Below are positions 1 to 6,416 of a stretch of DNA of 6,519 bases, piece by piece (the first letter of the stretch is position 1; each line of letters starts with the position of its first letter). Under the pieces are notes generated by a model. It searched no databases and had not been told where the DNA came from. It was given only the letters and a program-made list of their open reading frames with translations. The stretch comes from a bacterium (GTDB lineage: Bacteria > Muiribacteriota > Ozemobacteria > Ozemobacterales > Ozemobacteraceae): contig JACPTH010000013.1 in assembly GCA_016192885.1 (NCBI GenBank), forward strand, positions 1 to 6,519, read 5' to 3'. Made by a program: the position numbers and the translations under genes.

Positions 1-1
1 A

Positions 2-556
2 GAATCCGCGCTTTCACCTGTTTACTTAACCTCCGTTGAAACCGAAAAACAGCTTTCGGCCATTAAGGGAGAAATTTCCGGTCTGATATCTCAAACCGCG
101 AACGAGAGCGGAATAGCTGTTGTAATGGACACCACGCTTTCCATGCGTCCCATTAAAAAAGCCGAAAATTTGTATGCAATCCCGTCCTACCCCGATCCGG
201 CTGATAATCTGTCACCATCGCTTTTCCAACTTTTTTCAAACTGGGAAATTCCTCAGGGAATTCAATTAAATGGGCCCGATGGAAGGCCAATCGATGCGGC
301 AAAGCACATGGCCCCGGTCATTGCGGCGAATATGGCGCAAAATCTAAAACGGTACCTTGAGTTTCAACCTTATCTAACTCAAACGGCCGCCGCTTTCACT
401 CCGGGTCAGATTTTTTTGGTCGGCGGTTACGACCTAACTCCCCAAATTGCCGGGAAAATTTTTTCCAAATACCGAATCCCGACTGAAATTCAAAATAGTT
501 TTATCGGGTTGATAAGAGATTACTGCAGTTTTGAACGAGCAAAATACTCCAGGTAA
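2..556 (+). CDS. 3' part of a gene with an OmpH/Skp-like segment and an unrecognised C-terminal extension
   Basis: The frame is open from the first bases of the window to a TAA stop, giving at least 184 residues. An ATG at 125 lies in frame, but nothing like a Shine-Dalgarno sequence precedes it and the residues before it read as good protein, so I take it as internal and the gene as truncated by the window edge. Residues 13-45 of the fragment (EKQLSAIKGEISGLI, then GIAVVMDTT) follow the pattern of the C-terminal end of OmpH/Skp family periplasmic chaperones: an amphipathic helix, then a 'Gly-hydrophobic-x-Val-Val-x-Asp' strand. That match is made by eye and is tentative. The following 140 residues include a Pro-rich stretch, a helical segment (MAPVIAANMAQNLKRYLEF) and an end with one Cys; I recognise no family there. 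The stop lies 25 bases before the large secreted-protein gene, so the two may be co-transcribed. It could equally be an unrelated envelope protein. Confidence 0.7.
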   Translation, partial: ESALSPVYLTSVETEKQLSAIKGEISGLISQTANESGIAVVMDTTLSMRPIKKAENLYAIPSYPDPADNLSPSLFQLFSNWEIPQGIQLNGPDGRPIDAAKHMAPVIAANMAQNLKRYLEFQPYLTQTAAAFTPGQIFLVGGYDLTPQIAGKIFSKYRIPTEIQNSFIGLIRDYCSFERAKYSR

Positions 557-559
557 TAT
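531..559 (+). promoter_or_regulatory. possible sigma70-type promoter for the large secreted-protein gene
   Basis: TTGAAC at 531-536 and TAATAT at 554-559 are separated by exactly 17 bases. Each matches four of six positions of the -35 and -10 consensus. Transcription would start near 566, leaving a leader of only about 16 bases before the ATG at 582, just enough to include the ribosome binding site. The elements overlap the end of the upstream gene, and AT-rich sequence produces such matches by chance, so this is a weak call; readthrough from upstream is an alternative. Confidence 0.2.
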
Positions 560-567
560 TTTTCTTC

Positions 568-574
568 AAGGAGG
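568..574 (+). promoter_or_regulatory. strong ribosome binding site that fixes the start of the large gene
   Basis: AAGGAGG lies seven bases before the ATG at 582. It is the best Shine-Dalgarno sequence in the window. It decides against the in-frame TTG at 531, which would add 17 residues ahead of an otherwise normal signal peptide and has no such site. Confidence 0.85.
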
Positions 575-581
575 GTTTAGT

Positions 582-3500
582 ATGTTGAGAATGGTGAAGA
601 TGGCCTTCCTAATCTTTGCGGTTTTCGTTTGCGACCCCAGTAGCGCCGATTTGTTGCACCCTTTTTACGAACAGAACGGAGATTGCTACCTTCTTATCGG
701 CGATGGCCCCCAACGGGGGGTTTATGCTCTAAACAACCTTACGGGGGGAAGCGCCGTAAAGTTGTATGACCCCCTTGACGCGTATGGAATCTCCGCGGCC
801 CAAACGTGGGACGGCTCAACTTCTCAAAAGAGAACTTATACTTTTGCTGGAACAGATACCGGTTGGACTCCGGTGACCGGGAATGTCTCTCGAAGAGTAA
901 TTGTTTCGCCAGACGCAACTGGGGTTTATGGACGAACTCCAACCGACCCATCTGGCGCTCCGAACGTGATTATCCATAGAGCCCATAATCTTCCCGGTGG
1001 AAGCCCAACTACAAAAGGAAACCACACCGCAACCGATTATATGAATTCGCTAAATAATATTTTTGGTGGGACATGTTATCCTTGCAGTAATATTCCCAGT
1101 CCCTCGGGGCCACCAGGATATTATGATGTGCCAGTAGGAAAATGGTATCATTCACTAGATTTCCCGGTTTGGAGCCCATACACTTATCTTGGATATGGAA
1201 GTAACCCCGGAGGAGGCGCAGGGTGGTACAATGGAAGATTTTATTATATGGGGGGAAGCTATGTTCAGGCAGGGGGGTGGGTTCATTATGTCATTCGCGA
1301 AAACGTCCAAGCAAAATGGCGTAACTTGAAATTGTATAAATTCAATGTTAATGCACTCACCGGCCCAACCGTTGAGGCAAATGTAGCAAATGTAAAAACT
1401 CAAGAGCAATCCAGTATGGATAAACGCGGAGAATGCGTTGACGGTTGCATAACCGCTGTTGACAACGTTCCAATGCCGGGCGCGGAGACCCCCATGCTTG
1501 ATTGTATTTATTCGAGTCTTGGGATTTCCTATCTTTACCAACGTGAACCCTCAAAAACCGCCTACACCCTTATCGGAACAACAGTGGATTCGACGGTGAT
1601 CGGAAGCGGTTCCACCGCGAATTTAATAGGGGCGAGCGCGAAGAACAACTTAGGCGACTATGTTTACGTCCTAGGGCAAGGCTACGTTCAAAATTGGCTT
1701 AATATGGCTAATTCCGGCATGACCATCGCTTCGTTGACCGACGTGGCGGTTTCTGATCAGTGGTGGCAAACCGGCGGAATTGTATATGCCTACGATAAAA
1801 CTCAAGCAATGGTTTATAAATTCGTCCGGAACGAGACCGCCACCGGCGCTGCGTTTCCTCAGCAGATTCCAATTAACATCAGTGGTGTCGTTCCGGACTC
1901 AATCGGAACGGATGGTTTTGGGAATCTTTATTTTGTAAGAACCGAAAAAGACCCGCTAACAAGCGCGTTTGTACCTAGTATTGCATATACCTACAATTAC
2001 GCCGGTTGGGGAAATATTTACACGGCTAAATTTAGACAGGGGGTTTATAAATCTGTTTTCAAGCGTGACTATTACACCGGAGTTTATTCTCAAGTTCCGG
2101 GTAGAGTTCTTCTTGGAACAAACGAATTTATCCGTGATTTTTCAAGCGACACCCCGAGCAACCGAACGACTTGGGTTTGGTGGGGCGCCCTTACTCAAGT
2201 TGGCGCCGATGTCCTGACAAACTATCGAACCGAATTGGCTGTAATCAATAATGCGACCCCTCCCCGACCATCAGGCGGTTCGGGAACCACTGATATCAAC
2301 AACTTTCCTTATTCCTCCACCCTTACAGGGTTTGTAAAAGCAACCCCTCCTTATCGGGATACAAACGTTTACTTTTTTCAGGTTGAGAATGCCCCCCTAT
2401 TTGATGCTAACCAAGTGAACATAGGTTCCACCGGAATAGACAAAGATGACCCCCCCGATGGGAGAATAGGAGCGTTTCCCTCAACGGTTAAGCAAGCTTC
2501 AATGAAATACTATTGGAAGGTTATTCAAAGAAAAGATAGGTTTGGTGAACCGGTTACGGTTCCCCCCATTTTAGATCAAGAAGGTAGTAACAACCCGAGT
2601 AGTTCTTCAATTCTCGCCGTAAACCTAGGCGGCGGAGAATACAAAATTGGAGTTAAAGTAAAGTTTAAGTATTACAACTACGCCATTTTGCCGCTGGGCG
2701 CTCTTTCTAATATGAAAGAGACGGTTCTTTCCTCCGAAATCGATAGCTTCGGGGAACCTGGGGAGAATGGTTACGCATGGGCTTCAATGACCGTTGAAAC
2801 TATCGCAACAACGACATATCCTGGGGGAAATGGAATTATCATGTCGGGTCAGCCCTCCGGCCCCTTCTCGTATAATTATCGTCCAATGAACCCTCCGGAC
2901 CCCTTAACCTTGGAATGCTCCATTACGAACCCCAACCCGGTTCAAAGGAAGTTTGTACTTAAAAATTATGCTTCCAATTGGTCATTTAAACTTCGAGAAT
3001 CAAACTTCAACACAAACACAGGGGTCGATCGAATCGCTACAATTTACTTGCCAACGCCACCCACCCCCGCTGATCCAAAAATGGTTCCGGGAACCCTAAA
3101 GTGGCAAAGTGATGCGAAATGGACCTGGACCTCTGAATTAAAGAGAGGAACGGAAGGGTTGATCGATAAATCCGTTATTGGAACAGATATTTTGACAACC
3201 GATCAAGTAAAAACCCTTTTCCCGATTCCCTCCCAACCTCAAGCTTATTCTTTAAGGGTTAGCGGGGGAAGAGTTTATGAATACGATACATTTATCCCCG
3301 TTCCTACCGTAATGCCTGACGGTTCGATCGTGACAGTTTTTACCCCCTTTAAACAAGTAATTCCGATTTTGATCGGCGGGCAATGCGAAGTTGAAGTTGC
3401 GGATACGACCGGGCCTCAACTCAGTTTCATGAACCCCTATAGCACAAATACGAGTTCTCAGGCGGTTTTCTTCAAATCAATCGGGCCAAGTTTTTCCGAG

Positions 3501-4592
3501 GGTGAATTCATGCTCTACGGAACCACCGGGGAGACCTTAGCAAACGTTGAAAGCCCGCCTTCGGGATATTCCGTCCCATCATCCCTTGAAATCATCGTTG
3601 CGGATAATAATCCATTTGGAAATCAAGAGGGGGCCGCCTACTTTGACTCAGACCCATTTTTCCCTGCTAGTGAATGGGCATCTCATGATCCAAACCAACG
3701 TTATGCCGAGTTTAGCTACCAAACCGTGGGTTTGGGTCAAATTTCAACCGCCAGCTCGGGTTTGACGAGCTGCCCCACCGACGGCGAAGGAAATATCGAC
3801 GTTACAAAATGGTATCGCTCGGATCCCCTCCAAACTTTGGGTCCCCTTGCAAATTACAAAGTAGTACAAAAAAATCTTGCTCAAGCCGATTTTCCGACTT
3901 ATTCCTGGCTTCCGGCGCTTGCTTACCACAAATGTTTTTCCTACAGGTGGTACAAGATCGACCTTGGTAACTTGAAGCATTTCAGCACTAATAGGGCCAA
4001 TTTGAAAACCGGTGAAATGGATTTTGCATGGGCAAATAATTCACCCGGATACTCAAATTTGAAATTTGGCTTTGGATGGGGGGAATCCTGCAATCTGGCC
4101 ACCAACCCATACTTGATAGGCCAAATACTGGTTCGCGATAACGATCGCCCCAATGTTTTCATTAGGGCAAACGAATTGAAGAACACGGCCTCAATATATT
4201 ATTGTCCTAGCAATATTCTGACCAGTCTTATCGATAGTGGAAACACTTGGAAATTTCTTTCCGGTTCTCCCGAAGCTAACCATAACGGAATCGGCAATTG
4301 GGCTGGGAACGATATTCAGGGTTTTGACGCGAGTTTTAGGCCCATCGGATTGCCTCCTATTTCCGATGACCTAACTTCCAATAACAACAGCAAGATCGAG
4401 ATTGACATCCCGGTGTTCTTCAAAGTGCTTGGTTCAGATAACACGACAGGATACGCAACTAGCGCATTTAGGCTGGCATCCGGCGCAACCACCCTTGCGG
4501 ACTCAACTTTTTCCGGAAGCGACATTAGGTACATTTTTAGGGCTCCCGGGAGTTATACGATCACTCTAAACGTACAAGACTTCAAAGCGTAA
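582..4592 (+). CDS. giant secreted beta-rich protein, candidate pilus-tip or surface protein of the minor-pilin operon
   Basis: The 1336-residue product starts at the ATG behind AAGGAGG. Residues 1-22 look like a Sec signal peptide: Arg3 and Lys6, a hydrophobic core (MAFLIFAVFVC) and a likely cut after SSA at 22. I recognise no overall family. Visible parts: a Gly/Tyr/Trp-rich stretch around 193-255; a propeller-like strand DGFGNLYF at 444-451, as in NHL/SMP-30-type repeats; an acidic loop with Asp620, 622, 623 and 626; an Ig/PKD-like strand pair near 640-720 (YYWKV, then GGEYKIGVKVKF); and a C-terminal PKD-like end from about 1271 (YIFRAPGSYTITLNVQD). The mature part has twelve Cys, including CYPC at 165-168 and CVDGC at 285-289, and none between 309 and 778. 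There is no C-terminal membrane anchor, LPXTG or PEP-CTERM signal. It heads a run of three minor-pilin-like genes with no terminator between, the position PilY1 has in similar clusters; no PilY1 homology is evident. A surface or pilus-tip role is inference from context. Confidence 0.88.
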   Translation: MLRMVKMAFLIFAVFVCDPSSADLLHPFYEQNGDCYLLIGDGPQRGVYALNNLTGGSAVKLYDPLDAYGISAAQTWDGSTSQKRTYTFAGTDTGWTPVTGNVSRRVIVSPDATGVYGRTPTDPSGAPNVIIHRAHNLPGGSPTTKGNHTATDYMNSLNNIFGGTCYPCSNIPSPSGPPGYYDVPVGKWYHSLDFPVWSPYTYLGYGSNPGGGAGWYNGRFYYMGGSYVQAGGWVHYVIRENVQAKWRNLKLYKFNVNALTGPTVEANVANVKTQEQSSMDKRGECVDGCITAVDNVPMPGAETPMLDCIYSSLGISYLYQREPSKTAYTLIGTTVDSTVIGSGSTANLIGASAKNNLGDYVYVLGQGYVQNWLNMANSGMTIASLTDVAVSDQWWQTGGIVYAYDKTQAMVYKFVRNETATGAAFPQQIPINISGVVPDSIGTDGFGNLYFVRTEKDPLTSAFVPSIAYTYNYAGWGNIYTAKFRQGVYKSVFKRDYYTGVYSQVPGRVLLGTNEFIRDFSSDTPSNRTTWVWWGALTQVGADVLTNYRTELAVINNATPPRPSGGSGTTDINNFPYSSTLTGFVKATPPYRDTNVYFFQVENAPLFDANQVNIGSTGIDKDDPPDGRIGAFPSTVKQASMKYYWKVIQRKDRFGEPVTVPPILDQEGSNNPSSSSILAVNLGGGEYKIGVKVKFKYYNYAILPLGALSNMKETVLSSEIDSFGEPGENGYAWASMTVETIATTTYPGGNGIIMSGQPSGPFSYNYRPMNPPDPLTLECSITNPNPVQRKFVLKNYASNWSFKLRESNFNTNTGVDRIATIYLPTPPTPADPKMVPGTLKWQSDAKWTWTSELKRGTEGLIDKSVIGTDILTTDQVKTLFPIPSQPQAYSLRVSGGRVYEYDTFIPVPTVMPDGSIVTVFTPFKQVIPILIGGQCEVEVADTTGPQLSFMNPYSTNTSSQAVFFKSIGPSFSEGEFMLYGTTGETLANVESPPSGYSVPSSLEIIVADNNPFGNQEGAAYFDSDPFFPASEWASHDPNQRYAEFSYQTVGLGQISTASSGLTSCPTDGEGNIDVTKWYRSDPLQTLGPLANYKVVQKNLAQADFPTYSWLPALAYHKCFSYRWYKIDLGNLKHFSTNRANLKTGEMDFAWANNSPGYSNLKFGFGWGESCNLATNPYLIGQILVRDNDRPNVFIRANELKNTASIYYCPSNILTSLIDSGNTWKFLSGSPEANHNGIGNWAGNDIQGFDASFRPIGLPPISDDLTSNNNSKIEIDIPVFFKVLGSDNTTGYATSAFRLASGATTLADSTFSGSDIRYIFRAPGSYTITLNVQDFKA

Positions 4593-4611
4593 AATCTAAA
4601 TCTTCTCTTTT

Positions 4612-5154
4612 ATGGAAAATATAAAGCGTGGGGTTACTCTGATTGAGCTGGTTCTGGCGTTTCTCATCCTGGTAATCTGCACGCTTTCCGTTTCCAGCCT
4701 TATTAGCTTTGGTCATCGGGGAACGAAAAAAGATTTTCGGAACGTGGTTGCGATACAGCTCCTTGAAGATCGAATGAATCAAGTTTTAGCGCTTCCCGAG
4801 AAAAGCCTTTATGCCGCCATCGGCGGAACCTCCCAAACTTTTTCATCAGGAAATTTACTTGGAGTTCCCGTGGGAGCCACAACAACTCCGGCAATAGCTC
4901 CATTCAACGTTTCAATTACTTTGGAGAAAGTAAATGTTGATTTTTGGTATCGACCGCTCGACCTAGTAAACTCTCCCAACTATGATCCTGACCCTACCGC
5001 AGGCCCTCCTACCTGGGTTTTTTCGGGGCTTACAAAGTATGATTGCGATGGTAAAGTTGTTAAGATTACGACAACGGTCAGTTGGACAGAGCCTGTTTCC
5101 AACGCAAACAGAGTTGTCGAAGTTGTTAGTTTCGCGGTAGATCTAGAGGTTTGA
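4612..5154 (+). CDS. PilV/GspI-like minor pseudopilin
   Basis: This 180-residue protein begins with a short basic leader MENIKRG followed by VTLIELVLAFLILVICTLSV, a textbook type III (prepilin) signal: cleavage by prepilin peptidase after Gly7, Glu at mature position 5, then a hydrophobic helix of about 20 residues. After it come a helical segment (VAIQLLEDRMNQVLAL) and a beta-rich globular part. That part ends in strands of the kind seen in PilV/GspI-class minor pilins (VVKITTTVSWTEP, then RVVEVVSFAVDLEV). The length fits the class, and there is one Cys outside the membrane helix. It starts 19 bases after the large gene and ends 2 bases before the next start, so an operon is very likely. No purine-rich ribosome binding site precedes the ATG; the spacer is pyrimidine-rich. 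Expected role: part of the inner-membrane priming complex and pilus tip. The exact V/I class rather than H or J is assigned by eye. Confidence 0.85.
   Translation: MENIKRGVTLIELVLAFLILVICTLSVSSLISFGHRGTKKDFRNVVAIQLLEDRMNQVLALPEKSLYAAIGGTSQTFSSGNLLGVPVGATTTPAIAPFNVSITLEKVNVDFWYRPLDLVNSPNYDPDPTAGPPTWVFSGLTKYDCDGKVVKITTTVSWTEPVSNANRVVEVVSFAVDLEV
5145..5149 (+). promoter_or_regulatory. ribosome binding site deciding the start of the PilX-like gene
   Basis: AGAGG lies inside the last codons of the preceding gene, seven bases before the ATG at 5157. With the alternative TTG at 5151 the spacing would be a single base, which is not workable, so the ATG is chosen. Confidence 0.6.
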
Positions 5155-5156
5155 GT

Positions 5157-5663
5157 ATGAAGACTTTTTATAATAAATTTGGAATGGCTTTGGTTGTGGT
5201 TTTAATGTTCGCAACCGCGCTATTAATTTTGGGCGCGAATTACATCCAGACTTTTACCCATGTTAAAGTCTTGAATCCAAAGGTTCTCGACCATTTGAAA
5301 GCTGATTTTTACGCGCAGGGATTGCAAAAGATTGCCCTTTTAAAGTACAAGAAATTTCCCGCGGATTTCTATCACGCAATTTATTTCGACCTTGGGGGGC
5401 AGACTAATTCTCCGCAACCGTGGCTATCTTTCCATGAATTCAACCCCGCAGGTACGGTTTTGGCTGAAAGCACTCTACAATACCGCCCTTCGCAAACCAC
5501 TCCGCTTGGAAACCCAACGCCTATCTCCTCCTACACTACCTCCTATAGGTTGCTTACTTCCGACCGCTATAAGCGGGATTCCATCGAGATCAAAGTGGTT
5601 CTTGAGGTTGGCGGGAAAAAGCATGAGTATTCAATGAAATTAGACGTGGAAAAGACTCTTTAA
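5157..5663 (+). CDS. short PilX/GspK-like minor pseudopilin
   Basis: The product is 168 residues from the ATG at 5157. Its N-terminus, MKTFYNKFG followed by MALVVVLMFATALLILGANY, has a basic leader, a Gly that would be the -1 residue of prepilin cleavage and a long hydrophobic helix, but no Glu at mature position 5. Lack of that Glu is characteristic of the GspK/PilX class, whose member caps the pseudopilus tip. A helical stretch after the membrane segment (HLKADFYAQGLQKIALLKY) also fits the class. At 168 residues it is far shorter than GspK (about 300 residues, with an inserted helical domain) and closer to PilX. There is no Cys. The gene sits between PilV-like and PilW-like genes with spacings of 2 and 0 bases, which strongly supports the assignment; the sequence after residue 60 is not recognisable on its own. 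Confidence 0.75.
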   Translation: MKTFYNKFGMALVVVLMFATALLILGANYIQTFTHVKVLNPKVLDHLKADFYAQGLQKIALLKYKKFPADFYHAIYFDLGGQTNSPQPWLSFHEFNPAGTVLAESTLQYRPSQTTPLGNPTPISSYTTSYRLLTSDRYKRDSIEIKVVLEVGGKKHEYSMKLDVEKTL

Positions 5664-5945
5664 ATGTCAAAGAATTTCCGAATTGGCTTTTATTTTCACG
5701 CCGGAAAACAAGCTTTCACTCTTATTGAAGTCATAATTTCGGTGGGAATTTTTGCGATGCTCATGACCGCAGTGATTTATACTTTTAAGGGAGGCAGCGA
5801 TTCATTCAGCTCCGGCAATTGGAGAGTTCAAACGCAAAAGAAAGCCCAAGGTTTTTTGCTTCAATTAAAAGAGAATCTTGAAAAGGCAAATTATGCCATC
5901 CAAATACAAGGCTATGCCCTTGTACGTAAACTCAAGATGGCTTAA
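5664..5945 (+). CDS. PilW/GspJ-like minor pseudopilin, N-terminal part (reading frame broken)
   Basis: The ATG follows the previous stop codon directly. The 17-residue leader ends in QA, and the mature protein would begin FTLIEVIISVGIFAMLMTAV: a prepilin cleavage motif with Ala instead of Gly at -1, Glu at +5 and a hydrophobic helix. A segment of PilW/GspJ style follows (WRVQTQKKAQGFLLQLKENLEKANYA). After this the frame yields about 17 unconvincing residues and stops at 5943-5945, leaving only 93 residues, too short for a globular domain. Good pilin-like sequence resumes one frame over in the next entry. The other frame has a stop at 5866-5868, so the change must lie between 5869 and 5942, probably soon after the NYA codons ending at 5898. 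As written, this product would be a membrane helix without its head domain. Confidence 0.8.
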   Translation: MSKNFRIGFYFHAGKQAFTLIEVIISVGIFAMLMTAVIYTFKGGSDSFSSGNWRVQTQKKAQGFLLQLKENLEKANYAIQIQGYALVRKLKMA

Positions 5946-6411
5946 CGCGACTCAGGACTGTAAAGTGACAAATAAGTCGGTAATGTATTTTTCAATCACA
6001 AAGCCCAACATTGTCGCTCAACCGGTGTTGGGCGTAAGCGCGCAAACGGGAGAGTGGTCGGGGGTAGTTTTAGGTTGCAATAACCGAAAGCTTACTTTAA
6101 TTAGAACCGGTAATGTGACCACCTATAATACCTCATTCGCGCCTTCGGCGGGGTTAGTTCCGGGCGCCCCTTTTGCCTCTTGGGTCGTCCCCGGCTCAAA
6201 CCCCGCCAAAGATACTATTTCCACTCAAATGGATGACACGGAAACAATTTTAGTTCAAAACACTACCTCGACAGATAACAAGGTGAAAATCCAAGTGACA
6301 GTTCAGTTTTGCCGATACCAAAACGGAGTTGCTACAAACGCAAAAATTACCGAATCAATTCTCGCAAAGATGCTTGTACTTAACCACCCGGTGAATCCAT
6401 TTGGCCCGTAA
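5878..6411 (+). CDS. PilW/GspJ-like minor pseudopilin, C-terminal part (shifted +1 from its N-terminal half)
   Basis: This frame is open from just after the stop at 5866-5868 to the TAA at 6409-6411. It is given from the TTG at 5878, but no ribosome binding site supports that codon or the ATGs at 5893 and 5914, so it is probably not an independent gene. The sequence is a beta-rich pilin head domain with strands such as VMYFSITKP, EWSGVVLGC, KLTLIRTGNVTTY, ETILVQNTT and VKIQVTVQFCRYQ, and contains three Cys. It lacks the membrane helix every minor pilin needs, which the preceding entry supplies. Joining both halves by skipping one base gives about 248 residues, a normal PilW/GspJ length. Possible causes are a sequencing or assembly indel, a true inactivating mutation, or +1 recoding. 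It is the last gene of the operon and ends 5 bases before the structured element. Confidence 0.75.
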   Translation: MKRQIMPSKYKAMPLYVNSRWLNATQDCKVTNKSVMYFSITKPNIVAQPVLGVSAQTGEWSGVVLGCNNRKLTLIRTGNVTTYNTSFAPSAGLVPGAPFASWVVPGSNPAKDTISTQMDDTETILVQNTTSTDNKVKIQVTVQFCRYQNGVATNAKITESILAKMLVLNHPVNPFGP

Positions 6412-6416
6412 AGCTT

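Noticed and set aside
125..556. An independent 143-residue gene starting at ATG 125
   Set aside because: No ribosome binding site, and the same frame continues upstream to the window edge with plausible protein sequence, so the ATG is internal.
531..581. TTG at 531 as start of the giant gene
   Set aside because: It would put 17 polar residues before a normal signal peptide, overlaps the upstream gene and has no ribosome binding site, while AAGGAGG sits seven bases before the ATG at 582.
1155..1541. 128-residue open frame on the minus strand
   Set aside because: It lies entirely inside the giant gene on the opposite strand, shows no recognisable domain or start signal, and reads as a shadow of the real frame. 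The other short antisense frames were rejected for the same reason.
5392..5637. 81-residue overlapping + strand frame inside the PilX-like gene
   Set aside because: It is fully contained in a well-supported pilin gene, with no ribosome binding site or family resemblance.
5931..5949. prfB-type programmed +1 frameshift at the stop of the PilW-like first half
   Set aside because: The stop context is GCT TAA C rather than CTT TGA C, there is no upstream Shine-Dalgarno-like booster, and the residues just before this stop do not look pilin-like, so the frame change more likely lies earlier.
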